Positions 53,221 to 62,369 of a stretch of 64,000 bases of DNA are shown here, piece after piece; position 1 is the first letter of the stretch, and every line of letters starts with the position of its first letter. Origin of the DNA: Allobosea sp. (GTDB lineage: Bacteria > Pseudomonadota > Alphaproteobacteria > Rhizobiales > Beijerinckiaceae); the NCBI RefSeq assembly GCF_017308075.1, contig NZ_JAFKFX010000027.1, positions 62,001 through 126,000 on the forward strand, in the 5' to 3' direction. Position numbers and translations under genes: made by a program. The notes under the pieces were generated by a model. That model did no database searches and was not told where the DNA came from. It worked only from the letters and a program-made list of their open reading frames with translations.

Positions 53221-54105
53221 ATGGCTCTGATCGAGGCAAGTGACTGGCCGTGGACCGACAGGAAGGGGCGCTTCGATGCGCTCCGCGCCGGCTGCTTCGC
53301 GCTGGTGCTGATGCCGGCCGCCTACCTCGCCTATCAGGCCTTCGCCCATCAGCTCGGCTCGAAGCCGTGGACACAGGCGGTGCACGATACCGGTACCTGG
53401 AGCCTGCGCATCCTCGTCATCACCCTCGCGGTGACGCCGCTGCGTCGCATCCTCGACTGGAACCGGCTGATCGGCATCCGCCGCATGCTCGGCCTCTCCG
53501 CTCTCGCCTATGCGCTCGGGCACCTGACGCTCTACTGCATCGATCTTAGCTTCGACTGGGGGCTGATCGCCTCCGAGATCGTCAAGCGCTTCTATCTCGT
53601 GGTCGGCATCACCGCGCTGACCGGCCTCGTCGCGCTCGGGGCGACCTCGACCGACGGCATGATCCGCCGGCTCGGTTCAGCACGCTGGCAGCGTCTGCAC
53701 AGCCTCGTCTACCCGATCGCCATGCTCGGCCTGTTCCATTTCGCTCTGCAATCGAAGATCGACGTGACCCAGCCGGTGCTGCTCGCCGGGCTCTTCGCGC
53801 TGCTGATGGCGTATCGCGGCCTCAATCGCCTCGGCATTCCGCTGAGCTTTACTTCGCTCGCCCTGACCGCGCTCGCAACCGGCCTCGCCACGGCACTGGC
53901 CGAAACCGCCTGGTACGCCTTCGCCACCGGCGCCTCGGCCTGGCTGATCTTCCAGGCCAATGCCGACATCATCGTCTACCAGGACTGGACGGCGCTGCGT
54001 CCCGGCCATTGGGTGGCGCTGGTCGGGCTTTGCCTAGCGCTGCTGCATCTCTGGCGCAAGCCGGCGCCGAAGCAGGCGCCGATCCGCCGTCCTGCCCGAG
54101 CTTGA
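53221..54105 (+). CDS. msrQ: MsrQ-like heme membrane subunit (ferric-reductase transmembrane domain)
   Basis: Membrane protein of 294 residues with six or more hydrophobic segments and the ferric_reduct domain of MsrQ (YedZ). Candidate heme ligands are His in YALGHLTLYC, RLHSLVYPIAML and GLFHFALQSK. MsrQ passes quinol electrons to the periplasmic methionine sulfoxide reductase MsrP. The msrP gene is usually adjacent, but it is absent here, so the partner must lie elsewhere or be different. Its last codons overlap a degenerate palindromic repeat. Confidence 0.8.
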   Translation: MALIEASDWPWTDRKGRFDALRAGCFALVLMPAAYLAYQAFAHQLGSKPWTQAVHDTGTWSLRILVITLAVTPLRRILDWNRLIGIRRMLGLSALAYALGHLTLYCIDLSFDWGLIASEIVKRFYLVVGITALTGLVALGATSTDGMIRRLGSARWQRLHSLVYPIAMLGLFHFALQSKIDVTQPVLLAGLFALLMAYRGLNRLGIPLSFTSLALTALATGLATALAETAWYAFATGASAWLIFQANADIIVYQDWTALRPGHWVALVGLCLALLHLWRKPAPKQAPIRRPARA

Positions 54106-54170
54106 CCCGAGCATCTCCTGAAAGAGTTTCTCGGATCCTCGCGACGCCTCGCCCGAAAATGACGACTCGT
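54085..54170. repeat. Degenerate palindromic repeat after msrQ
   Basis: On the minus strand begins GTCATTTTCGGGCGAGGCG and ends CGGGTCAAGCTCGGGCAGGA, matching the ends of the rph-rdgB repeat (GTCATCCCGG...CGGGTCAAGCCCGGGATGAC). The arms no longer pair well. Overlaps the last codons of msrQ. Confidence 0.5.
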
Positions 54171-55429
54171 CAGCCCTCGCGGCGGGCCAGTTCCAGCAGG
54201 GTCTCGATCAGCACGCGGATGGCGATGCCGGCGTCGAGCTCGGTCATGTTCTCCAGCGGCGAATGGCTGATGCCCTTCTCGCAGCGCACGAACAGCATCG
54301 CCGCCGGGCAGAAGGCCGCCATCGCCATGGCGTCGTGACCGGCACCGGAAGGCAGGCGCCGCGCCGTCAGATTGGTGCCGGTGCGGGCGATGCCGGTGGC
54401 GAAGGCCTCCTGAAGGCCCTCGTCCATCGGCACGGCCTGCGACTGCGAATAGGGCGCGATATCCAGCCCGACGCCGCGCCGCGTCGCGATCTCGGCGAAG
54501 CGCATCTGCACGGCGGCATCCATGCTCGCAAGCGTCTGATTGGCCGGGGCGCGGAAGTCGATGGTAAAATCGACGGCGCCCGGCACGACATTGGTCGCGC
54601 CCGGGTCCGGCCGGAAGACGCCGACCGTGCCGACCGCCTGATCATGGCCGCGGGCGATCTCCTCCAGCGCCAGCGCCATCTCGGCGGCGGCGGCGAGCGC
54701 GTCCTTGCGCAGCGCCATCGGCACGGTGCCGGCATGGCCGGCCTCGCCGGTGACCCGGACGCGGGCCCGCTTCTGCGCGGCAATGGCGGTGACGATGCCG
54801 ACCGCCTCGCCAGCGGCCTCGAGCACCGGCCCCTGCTCGATATGGACCTCGAGATAGGCCTTGAGCGAACCCGGCTTGCGGGCGAGGCCGGCAATGCCGG
54901 CCGGATCGCCGCCGAACTTCACGAGGGCATCGCGCAGCTTGACGCCGTCGGCATCGGTGCCGTCGAGCCAGTCCTGCCGGTACTCGCCGATCAGGGCGTG
55001 CGAGGTCGAAAGATCGGTCGGAAAGCGCACCGTCTCCTCATCGCCGAAAGCGACGACCTCGAGTGCGAAGGGCAGGACGATGCCGGCATCGCGCAGGGCC
55101 TGCGCCGCCAGTATGCCGGCGACGACGCCGAGATTGCCGTCGAAGCAACCGCCATCCTTGACCGTGTCGATATGCGAGCCGATCAGCACCGCCGGCAGGC
55201 CGGGCCTTGCGCCCTCGCGCCGACCCTGCACCGAGCCCGCGCCATCGATGAAGGCGGTGAGGCCCGCAACCTCCATCGCCCCCTTGGTCCATTCCGCCGC
55301 CTGGCGATGCGCCGGCGAAAGATAGAGCCGGGTCAGCTTGCCCGGCTCGTCGGTAAAGCGATTGAGGCCGGCGAGCGCCGCGAAGGCGCGGGCGCCGAGC
55401 ACGGCGGCGGAAGGAAGGGTCGCGGTCAT
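54170..55429 (-). CDS. M20 amidase/hydantoinase (AllC/N-carbamoyl-amino-acid hydrolase type)
   Basis: Metal-dependent amidase of 419 residues. Ligand motifs: LIGSHIDTVKDGG, FGDEETVRFP, VHIEQGPVLE and the C-terminal HSPLENM. This set is typical of allantoate amidohydrolases, ureidoglycolate hydrolases and N-carbamoyl-L-amino acid hydrolases. Choice among them is not possible here; there is no purine-degradation neighbour. Followed on the same strand by nothing close; an SDR gene is upstream (78-bp gap) and may be co-transcribed. Confidence 0.88.
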   Translation of the reverse strand: MTATLPSAAVLGARAFAALAGLNRFTDEPGKLTRLYLSPAHRQAAEWTKGAMEVAGLTAFIDGAGSVQGRREGARPGLPAVLIGSHIDTVKDGGCFDGNLGVVAGILAAQALRDAGIVLPFALEVVAFGDEETVRFPTDLSTSHALIGEYRQDWLDGTDADGVKLRDALVKFGGDPAGIAGLARKPGSLKAYLEVHIEQGPVLEAAGEAVGIVTAIAAQKRARVRVTGEAGHAGTVPMALRKDALAAAAEMALALEEIARGHDQAVGTVGVFRPDPGATNVVPGAVDFTIDFRAPANQTLASMDAAVQMRFAEIATRRGVGLDIAPYSQSQAVPMDEGLQEAFATGIARTGTNLTARRLPSGAGHDAMAMAAFCPAAMLFVRCEKGISHSPLENMTELDAGIAIRVLIETLLELARREG

Positions 55430-55507
55430 GGCACCATATTAGGAGCGGCACCGGCCGCGTGGCCAGCACCGTTTGCATTGCGGAAAGGCCTCTGGCCGTG
55501 GCCCCGC

Positions 55508-56254
55508 TCAGTAGGTGGCGCGGCCGCCCGAAAGGTCGAAGACGCCGCCGGTGGTGAAGCTGTTCTCGGCCGAGGCGAGGAAGGCGACCATGGCGGCGAC
55601 CTCGTCGACCTCAAGGAAGCGCCCGCGCGGGATCTTCGAGAGCATGTAGTCGATATGCTCCTGGGTGATCTGGTCGAAGATCCGGGTCTTGGCCGCGGCG
55701 GGGGTGATGCAGTTGACCGCGATGTCCTGCGTCGCCAGCTCCTTGCCGAGCGATTTGGTCAGCGCGATCACCGCCGCCTTCGAGGCCGAATACGCCGAAG
55801 CCGTCGGATTGCCTTCCTTGCCGGCGATCGAGGCGACCAGCACGAGCCTTCCGTAATTGCGCTTGATCATGCCGGGGACCACCGCCTGGCAGCAATGCAG
55901 CGTGCCGTCGACATTGAGCCGCATCACCTTGGCCCATTCGTCGAGCGGGTATTCCCAGGTCTTACGGTTGGGGCCGGCGATGCCGGCGCTGGTGACCAGG
56001 ATATCGACGCTGCCGAGGCGCTTCTCGAGGTCGGCGGCGGCCTCGTTCACGGCGGCGGCATCGGTGACGTCGATGCCGAGCCCGCTGGCCTCGGCCCCGA
56101 TCGCAGCCGCCGTCTCCTTGGCCAGCTTGCCGTCCAGATCCCAGATAGCGACCTTGGCGCCGCTCTTGGCGAAACGCTCGGCGACGGCCCGGCCAATACC
56201 CTGCGCGCCACCGGTGACGATAGCGACCCGGCCGTTCAAATCGATTTGATTCAT
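55508..56254 (-). CDS. Short-chain dehydrogenase/reductase
   Basis: NAD(P)-dependent oxidoreductase of 248 residues of the classical SDR type. Cofactor motif VTGGAQGIGRAVAERF, the NSAG-like TSAGIAGP, and the catalytic YSASK tyrosine and lysine. An Asp at the end of beta-2 (WDLDG) suggests NAD preference. Resembles 3-oxoacyl-ACP reductase-like sugar-acid or alcohol dehydrogenases; the substrate is unknown. It precedes the AllC-like gene and probably shares its transcript. GGGAGGGG lies upstream of ATG 56254. Confidence 0.9.
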   Translation of the reverse strand: MNQIDLNGRVAIVTGGAQGIGRAVAERFAKSGAKVAIWDLDGKLAKETAAAIGAEASGLGIDVTDAAAVNEAAADLEKRLGSVDILVTSAGIAGPNRKTWEYPLDEWAKVMRLNVDGTLHCCQAVVPGMIKRNYGRLVLVASIAGKEGNPTASAYSASKAAVIALTKSLGKELATQDIAVNCITPAAAKTRIFDQITQEHIDYMLSKIPRGRFLEVDEVAAMVAFLASAENSFTTGGVFDLSGGRATY

Positions 56255-56361
56255 GAAAACAACGCCCCTCCCTGATGAAGCCGGGGCAATCTAGCGCAAA
56301 GCCGGCGGACGCGAAGGGCTGTTTTCAGGGGAGAGGGTTGCAGCGCCGCGATGCCGGCGGC

Positions 56362-57819
56362 TCAGCCGGCATTGCGGAAGGCGCGCGGGCTGAACAGCGT
56401 GCGCAGCAGGATGGCCAGATCGAGCCAGAACGACCAGTTGTCGATGTACCAATGGTCATACGCCACGCGGCGCGCCATCTTCTCGTCGGTATCGGTTTCG
56501 CCGCGCAGGCCGTTGACCTGGGCCCAACCGGTGATGCCCGGCTTGACGTTGTGGCGGCGGGCATAGAGCGCGATCTTGCGCTGGTATTCGCGATCATGGG
56601 CGAGCGCGTGCGGGCGCGGGCCGACCAGCGACATCTGCCCGGCGATGACATTGATGAGCTGCGGCAGCTCGTCGAGATTATAGCGCCGCAGATGGCGCCC
56701 GACCCGTGTGATGCGCGGATCACCGCGGGTCGCCTGGCGGATCACCGCGCCGTCATCGGTGGTGGTCATCGTCCGGAACTTGAAGATCCGGAACGGCTCC
56801 TGGTTGAAGCCATAGCGCCGCTGCAGGAACAGGACCGGCCCCTTCGAGTCGATCCTGATCGCCAGCGCGATCAGCAGCAGCAGCGGCAGGCTCGCCACCA
56901 GGATCGCGCTCGCCGCGCAGATGTCGAAGACACGCTTGAACGTGACCTGGGTGAAGGACAGCGCCGGGCGCGTCAGGCGCAGCGAGGCGAGCGAGCCGAC
57001 GCGCACGATATGCGGATTCTCGAAACGGTCCATGATCGGCTCGGGCGTCATATGGATCGCCACCGGCAGGTTCATGAAGGCGTCGACGCAGGCGTCGATC
57101 GTCTCCTGATCGGACCAGGGCAGCGCGATGAAGACCGCATCGGGCTTGAGGTCGCGCGCCCGGGCGGAGGCCGCGGCGAGATCGGCCGTCAGGGCCGCAG
57201 CGGGATCGTTGATGCGGCGCGCGTCGCTGCTGCGCAGGAAGGCGACGTCGACGATCGAGAAGCCGATATTCCAGGGCTGATGGCGCGAGACGAAGGACAT
57301 CACCTCGCTCTCGCGGCCGATCAGGAAAACCCTTTCCGAGGTGATCCGGCCGGTCTTGCTCGCCATCGACACCGCCCGCACGATCCCCGAGCGGGCGAGC
57401 GCCACCAGCGGAATGCCGGCGAGATAGGTCACGATCACCACCACGCGCGAATAATGGTCGACGATCTTGGCGAGGAAGACGAAGGCGATGAAGGCGACCA
57501 TCGCCATGTTCCAGACGGTGAAGGCCGAGGCGATCTGGCCCTTGGTCGAGAGGTAGTTGGCGAGCTGGTAGCGCCCGCGCAGCGCGTTGATGAAGACGAA
57601 GATCGCCGCGATCATCGAGGCGAGCTCGAGCGTGATCTTGCCGTTGCCGAAATCAGCGTAGGCATAGAGGTGATAGGCGAAGGAGGTGCCGATCACGATC
57701 GCCAGCACCATGACCACGTCGACGAGCGCCGTGATCATGCCGATCCAGTGGCGCAGCGAGTTGGCACGTTCATCGGCAGCAGAGGCAGCGGCATAGTTCA
57801 GTTCGTTGACGGTCATCAT
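56362..57819 (-). CDS. Undecaprenyl-phosphate sugar phosphotransferase (initiating exopolysaccharide enzyme, WbaP/PssY-like)
   Basis: Polyisoprenyl-phosphate hexose-1-phosphate transferase of 485 residues that starts exopolysaccharide repeat units. Four or five N-terminal membrane segments, a CoA-binding-like middle region (SERVFLIGRESEVMSFV), then the transferase domain: KRVFDICAASAILVASLPLL, RIFKFRTMTTTDDG, RYNLDELPQLINV and MSLVGPRPHA, ending PGITGWAQVNG and RTLFSPRAF. Two tandem ATGs (57819, 57816). First gene of the EPS locus, divergent from the WecG-like gene. Confidence 0.92.
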   Translation of the reverse strand: MMTVNELNYAAASAADERANSLRHWIGMITALVDVVMVLAIVIGTSFAYHLYAYADFGNGKITLELASMIAAIFVFINALRGRYQLANYLSTKGQIASAFTVWNMAMVAFIAFVFLAKIVDHYSRVVVIVTYLAGIPLVALARSGIVRAVSMASKTGRITSERVFLIGRESEVMSFVSRHQPWNIGFSIVDVAFLRSSDARRINDPAAALTADLAAASARARDLKPDAVFIALPWSDQETIDACVDAFMNLPVAIHMTPEPIMDRFENPHIVRVGSLASLRLTRPALSFTQVTFKRVFDICAASAILVASLPLLLLIALAIRIDSKGPVLFLQRRYGFNQEPFRIFKFRTMTTTDDGAVIRQATRGDPRITRVGRHLRRYNLDELPQLINVIAGQMSLVGPRPHALAHDREYQRKIALYARRHNVKPGITGWAQVNGLRGETDTDEKMARRVAYDHWYIDNWSFWLDLAILLRTLFSPRAFRNAG

Positions 57820-57985
57820 CCAGCGCCTCGCTCCCGAGCGGCCCGGATCGGAACAATTGTCCCGACCGGCGCCACTCGCGGGGGCTGGGTGGCAAGCGCG
57901 ATGCCGACCTGCCGGCACGCAAGAAGGCCTCAAAACCTGCCGTTACGGCACGTTTCCGGCATGGTGAGCCTGGAAGCCGGGAACA

Positions 57986-58008
57986 GGCGTGTCATTTCGG
58001 AACACGCC
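57986..58008. promoter_or_regulatory. Inverted repeat in the EPS divergent promoter region
   Basis: Arms GGCGTGT (57986-57992) and ACACGCC (58002-58008) with a 9-base centre, in the 340-bp gap between two divergent EPS genes. Candidate operator for a regulator of both. The rest of the gap shows no supported gene. Confidence 0.4.
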
Positions 58009-58159
58009 AGGCCCGAACCGGAACGGGGCCAGCCCCGGGCCGGCTGAAGATTCGATTTACTTTGGGAACGGGTTCGCCTTGACCGACCTTGCAAATCCCC
58101 CAAGACATGCGCCGCTGGCGTCACCATGGCGACGCATGCTTGCCCGGGCCGAATCCGCG

Positions 58160-58963
58160 ATGAACGCCTTCTCCGCTCCCTACGCACAGCCCCTGGTCGG
58201 GCGCATGCCCGCGATCGAGGCGCCGCGGCGGGACATCGTCGGGGTGCAAGTCGCGGCCCTGACGCGCGATCAGGCGCTGGCTCTGATCGCACGCGCCTTC
58301 GACCGGAAGCGGCATTTGCGGCTGGCCTATTGCAATGCCCATCTCGCCAATTTCGCTGCGAACGATGCGGCCCTGCGGGCCGCTCTCTCCAGCTTCCTCA
58401 TTCTGCCCGACGGAATCGGCGTCGATGTCGCCTCGCAGCTTCTGCACGGGGCCCATTTCCCGGCGAATCTCAACGGCACCGATTTCACGCCGGCCCTGCT
58501 GGCGGCGCAGCGCGAGCCGCTGCGCGTGATGCTGCTCGGCGGCAAGCCGGGCATCGCCGAGCGCGCCGCGGCACGGCTGCAGAACGAGCATCCCCAACAT
58601 GACTTCGCCGTTCTCAGCCATGGATATTTCTCGGCGGAAGAAGAGGCGGCCCTGCTGGCAAGGCTGGAGTATGAGCGGCCCGATCTCCTGCTCGTCGCCT
58701 TCGGCAATCCGCGCCAGGAAAAATGGATCGCCGAGAAGCTCGGGCCGCGCCATTGCAGCGTCGCCGCCGGAATCGGCGCCTTCTTCGATTTCCTGGCCGG
58801 CGAGGTGACACGGGCGCCGCTCTGGATCCGGCGGCTGCGGATGGAATGGCTTTACCGACTCTGGCTCGAGCCCGGCCGGCTCTGGCGGCGCTATGTCGTG
58901 GGCAATCCGATCTTCCTGCTGCGCGTGCTGCGGCAGAGGCTCACGGGACGCAAGGTCGCGTGA
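58160..58963 (+). CDS. WecG/TagA/CpsF-family glycosyltransferase
   Basis: GT26-type glycosyltransferase of about 267 residues that adds the second sugar to a lipid-linked EPS precursor. Family signatures: RHLRLAYCNAHLANF, LPDGIGVDVASQLL, LNGTDFTPAL, MLLGGKPGIAERAA, FGNPRQEKWI and the final basic RRLRMEWLYRLWLEPGRLWR. The start is uncertain: ATG 58160 is used, but ATG 58136 and TTG 58078 are possible and none has a clear ribosome site. The TGA overlaps the next gene's GTG, so both are coupled. Confidence 0.87.
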   Translation: MNAFSAPYAQPLVGRMPAIEAPRRDIVGVQVAALTRDQALALIARAFDRKRHLRLAYCNAHLANFAANDAALRAALSSFLILPDGIGVDVASQLLHGAHFPANLNGTDFTPALLAAQREPLRVMLLGGKPGIAERAAARLQNEHPQHDFAVLSHGYFSAEEEAALLARLEYERPDLLLVAFGNPRQEKWIAEKLGPRHCSVAAGIGAFFDFLAGEVTRAPLWIRRLRMEWLYRLWLEPGRLWRRYVVGNPIFLLRVLRQRLTGRKVA

Positions 58964-59865
58964 CGAATCCCAGTATCGCGATCGCGACCCCGAGCTATGC
59001 CGACGATCTCGAGCGTTGCCGGCTGCTCTGCGCCAGCATCGACCGTTTCGTCAGTGGCCACACCATGCATTATCTGCTGGTCGAGGACCGCGACCTTCCC
59101 CTGTTCGCATCGCTTGCCGGGCCGCGGCGGCAGGTCCTTCCGGAATCGGCACTGCTGCCGCGCTGGCTCTCCTCCTGGCCCGATCCGCTCAGCCTCGGGC
59201 GCCGCCGGGTCTGGACCGGCCCCGGAGCACTGGCGCGCGGCATCCCGCCGCTGCGCGGCTGGCACGCCCAGCAACTGCGCAAGCTCGCCTTGCCGCTGAA
59301 GAGCCACGAGGACATCGTGCTCTTCGCCGATTCCGACATGATCTTCTTGCGGCCCTTCGACGTCACCAGCCTAAGCACGGCGGACGGCGTTCGGCTCTAT
59401 CGCAAGCCAGGCGGCATCACCCAGGAGATGGAGCGCCATCGCGGCTGGTGCGAGGTCGCGAGCCGGCTGCTCGGCCTGCCGCAACCGGCCTTCCCGAGCG
59501 CCGACTACATCAACAATCTGGTGAGCTGGCGGCGCGACAACATCGTCGCGATGATGGCGCGCATCGAGCAGGTGACCGGCCGCGACTGGGTCTCGGCCAT
59601 CGCCGCCAACCGGCAGTTTTCCGAGTACATGATCTACGGCTACTTCGTCGAAGGCGTGCGCGGCCTCGCCGAGGCCGGCCACTGGCCCGATGCCCACGAG
59701 CCCTGCAAGGTCTTCTGGTTCGACGAGGATGTCGCCGATCTCGAAGGGCTGCGTTCCTTCGAGGAGGTGCTCGGGCCCGGCCAGGTCGCCGTCGGCGTGC
59801 AATCCTTCACCGGTGTGCCGCTGGCTCGGCTTCGGGCCCTGGCCGAAGCCGAGCCAGGGCGGTGA
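58960..59865 (+). CDS. DUF6492-like glycosyltransferase
   Basis: Protein of 301 residues with a GT-A-like look: N-terminal NPSIAIATPSYADDLERCRLL and the acidic DxD motif in VLFADSDMIFLRPFD. Similar proteins (DUF6492) occur in EPS clusters of Hyphomicrobiales. Starts with GTG overlapping the WecG-like stop codon (GTGA). Probably transfers a sugar during EPS repeat assembly; donor and acceptor are unknown. Convergent with the flippase gene (13-base gap). Confidence 0.8.
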   Translation: MTNPSIAIATPSYADDLERCRLLCASIDRFVSGHTMHYLLVEDRDLPLFASLAGPRRQVLPESALLPRWLSSWPDPLSLGRRRVWTGPGALARGIPPLRGWHAQQLRKLALPLKSHEDIVLFADSDMIFLRPFDVTSLSTADGVRLYRKPGGITQEMERHRGWCEVASRLLGLPQPAFPSADYINNLVSWRRDNIVAMMARIEQVTGRDWVSAIAANRQFSEYMIYGYFVEGVRGLAEAGHWPDAHEPCKVFWFDEDVADLEGLRSFEEVLGPGQVAVGVQSFTGVPLARLRALAEAEPGR

Positions 59866-59878
59866 GGCGAGAAGCCGA

Positions 59879-61108
59879 TCAGCCCGCCTTGCCGAGCAGC
59901 CGATAGGTGAAGACCGTCGAGAGCAGGTAGAGCGCGCCGAAGACGCCGTTGAGCCAGAGCGCCCAGCTGCCATCGGCGCCGTGCCGCGTCATCACCCAGG
60001 CGATCAGCACCGCCTTGAGCGCCGCAACGGCGCAGAGCAGCAGCACGCGCGAGCCGGTGCGCTCGCGGGCGTAGAGCAATTCGGCCTGGTACTCGACGAG
60101 ATTGCGGAAGGCCGGCACCAGCAGCATCGGCAGGAAGAGATAAGAGGCGAGCGCGACATTGCCGCCGAGCGCGCGCGGGAACAGCGCCAGCAGCAGGATG
60201 ATCGCGACCAGCCCGCCGATCGAGACGACAGCGATGGCGAGTTCGACCAGGACCTGATGCCGGGCGCCGCCGCGCAGGCCGCGCTCCTGCATGATCTTCT
60301 GCACCAGCATCTGGTTGAAGCTGCGCACCGGCATGGCGGTGAGGTCGATGACGCGCATGGCGATGGCGTAGAGCCCGGCGACGCGGTCGCCGGCGAAAGC
60401 CAGCATCAGGAGCTTGTCGAGCTCGGCTTGCAGGTAGAACAGGATGTCGGCAGTACCGGCCGAGAGCGCATCGGCCATCCGCCGCGGATAGAGCGCCGGG
60501 ACGAAGGCCAGGCGCATTCTGGGCAGGAAGACGAGGAAGCCGATCAGGGCACTCAGCGCCGTCGCCCCGAAATAGGCGAAGGCCCAGCCCTCCAGCGTCG
60601 GCTGCGCCTGGAGATAGAAGCCGATCGCGGCCAGCGTGCGCAGGCCCGAGCCGATGACCACCAGAAGCGCCGCCTCGCGGAAGCGGCGCATGCCGTTGTT
60701 GACGATGGCGACGAGCTCCACTAGCCGCCAGCCCAGCACCTCGGCGAGGATGATCGTCGCGAAAGGCAGAAGCGCGACCTTGCCGGCGAACAGCAGCGCA
60801 TAGGCGCCCCAGCTCGCCAGCGCGATCAGCGGCAGCGACAGTAGCCCGAGCACCACGAAGCCGGCGAGATAGGCGCCGAGCAGACGCGGCTTGACGGTGG
60901 CGACCCGGTAGACCGGCGAGACGAAGCCGAAGGCGAGCAGACGCGAAAGGATGACGCCGGTGGCGGAGGCGGTGGCAAAAATGCCGAACTCGCCCAGGGT
61001 CAACGTATTCGCAACGATGAGGAAGTAGACAAGGGAGATGACGAGCCGGCCGGCGGAGCCGCTCAGGATGGTGAGGTAGGCGGCGATGGTGGCGCGGTCG
61101 GGCGACAT
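59879..61108 (-). CDS. Wzx-like polysaccharide flippase (MATE/MOP superfamily)
   Basis: Membrane protein of 409 residues with about twelve hydrophobic segments, starting IAAYLTILSGSAGRLVISLVYF. Layout and the LTLGEFGIFATASATGVILS segment are those of Wzx/RfbX-type oligosaccharide flippases that move lipid-linked EPS repeat units across the inner membrane. No Wzy polymerase is seen in the window. Divergent from the GH10 gene (107 bp). Confidence 0.85.
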   Translation of the reverse strand: MSPDRATIAAYLTILSGSAGRLVISLVYFLIVANTLTLGEFGIFATASATGVILSRLLAFGFVSPVYRVATVKPRLLGAYLAGFVVLGLLSLPLIALASWGAYALLFAGKVALLPFATIILAEVLGWRLVELVAIVNNGMRRFREAALLVVIGSGLRTLAAIGFYLQAQPTLEGWAFAYFGATALSALIGFLVFLPRMRLAFVPALYPRRMADALSAGTADILFYLQAELDKLLMLAFAGDRVAGLYAIAMRVIDLTAMPVRSFNQMLVQKIMQERGLRGGARHQVLVELAIAVVSIGGLVAIILLLALFPRALGGNVALASYLFLPMLLVPAFRNLVEYQAELLYARERTGSRVLLLCAVAALKAVLIAWVMTRHGADGSWALWLNGVFGALYLLSTVFTYRLLGKAG

Positions 61109-61215
61109 GAAGTCCGTTTCGACAGATCGGCTGGCCCGTTCCGTGCCTCTGGCAGGGCGGAGATCGCCCCGTGTCTAGCGCAGACGCGTTGAGCGACCCT
61201 AAACGAAACGAGGCT

Positions 61216-62298
61216 ATGCCCGGCCACGACATGAAAGCCATTTCGCGCAGGGATGTACTGGGCGGGGCCGCCGGCATCGCCGCGGCCGCTCTCGCCGGCG
61301 ACGGCGCCGCCGCGGCACCGGGCCGGGCGCCGATCCCCTATGGCTCGGCGGCTCAGATCGAGACCTTCCGCGCCGATGCGCGCTATCGCGACGCGCTGGT
61401 CCGGCTCTGCGACGTCATCGTGCCGATGAACGACCTGAAATGGGAGGCACTGCGCCATGACCGCGCCCGCTTCGATTTTTCCGGGGCGGACGAACTGGTC
61501 GGCTTCGCGCTGAAACACGGCAAGGCGCTGCGCGGCCATGCGCTGCTCTGGGGCATGGCCTTGCCGCCCTGGGCCAGGCAGATGGCGAGCCGAGCCGAGG
61601 CCGAGCGCGAGCTGACGCGCCATATCGAGGTCGTGGTCGACCGCTACAAGGGCAAGATCGCGACCTGGGACGTGGTCAACGAGGTCATCGCCTTCGAGCC
61701 CAAGCCCGGCGAGCCATATCGCGACACGATCTGGCAGCGCCTGCTCGGACCCGATCACATCGAGATCGCCTTCCGCACCGCGGCGCGGGTCGACCCCAAG
61801 GCGCGCCTCGTGCTCAACGACTTCAATTTCGAGGAGGCCGGGCCGGGCATCGTCGCGCGCCGCAGGATCGCGATCGATATCGTGCGCCGCCTGCAGGACA
61901 AGGGCATCCCGATCCACGGCGTCGGCATGCAAGCCCATCTCTATGCCGAGAACGCGATCGACAGCGAAGGCGTGCAGGGCTTCGTCGCCGATCTCGGCAA
62001 GCTCGGCGTCGGGGTCGAGGTCACCGAGCTCGACGTGATCGACTGGAAGCTGCCGCCCGATACCGGACTGCGCGACCAGGCTGCCGCCAAGCTGGTCACG
62101 ACCTATCTCGAAGCCGTGGTCGCAGGTGGCAGGCCGAAGGCGATCGTCACCTGGGGGCTGAGCGATCGCCATAGCTGGGTCCACGAGACCTTTCCGCGCA
62201 AGGACCCGGCCAGGGCACGGCCCTTGCCGCTCGACGAGGACTACCGCCCCAAACCGATGATGCAGGTGCTCGAACGCTATCGCAGCGGCCGGGCCTGA
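61216..62298 (+). CDS. Tat-exported GH10 family glycanase (endo-1,4-beta-xylanase-like)
   Basis: Glycoside hydrolase of 360 residues with a twin-arginine signal peptide (ISRRDVLGGAAGIAAAALAG). The GH10 catalytic acid/base is Glu156 in WDVVNEVIAF and the nucleophile is Glu271 in VEVTELDVIDW; GHALLWGMALP and the tail segment VTWGLSDRHSWV are also typical. It lies inside an EPS cluster between flippase and chain-length genes, so its real substrate is probably the cell's own exopolysaccharide, trimmed or released in the periplasm, not plant xylan. Start at ATG 61216; an earlier GTG (61171) and a later ATG (61231) are possible. Confidence 0.88.
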   Translation: MPGHDMKAISRRDVLGGAAGIAAAALAGDGAAAAPGRAPIPYGSAAQIETFRADARYRDALVRLCDVIVPMNDLKWEALRHDRARFDFSGADELVGFALKHGKALRGHALLWGMALPPWARQMASRAEAERELTRHIEVVVDRYKGKIATWDVVNEVIAFEPKPGEPYRDTIWQRLLGPDHIEIAFRTAARVDPKARLVLNDFNFEEAGPGIVARRRIAIDIVRRLQDKGIPIHGVGMQAHLYAENAIDSEGVQGFVADLGKLGVGVEVTELDVIDWKLPPDTGLRDQAAAKLVTTYLEAVVAGGRPKAIVTWGLSDRHSWVHETFPRKDPARARPLPLDEDYRPKPMMQVLERYRSGRA

Positions 62299-62369
62299 GT
62301 GAATGACCCGGCACCCCGTCCCGAACCAGCCGGACGCCGACCAGAACGAAACGAGTGAAGCGTAGCCTA

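Noticed and set aside
61216-62298. Secreted plant-cell-wall xylanase
   Set aside because: Location inside an EPS locus and Tat export to the periplasm make self-polymer processing more likely, though it is not excluded.
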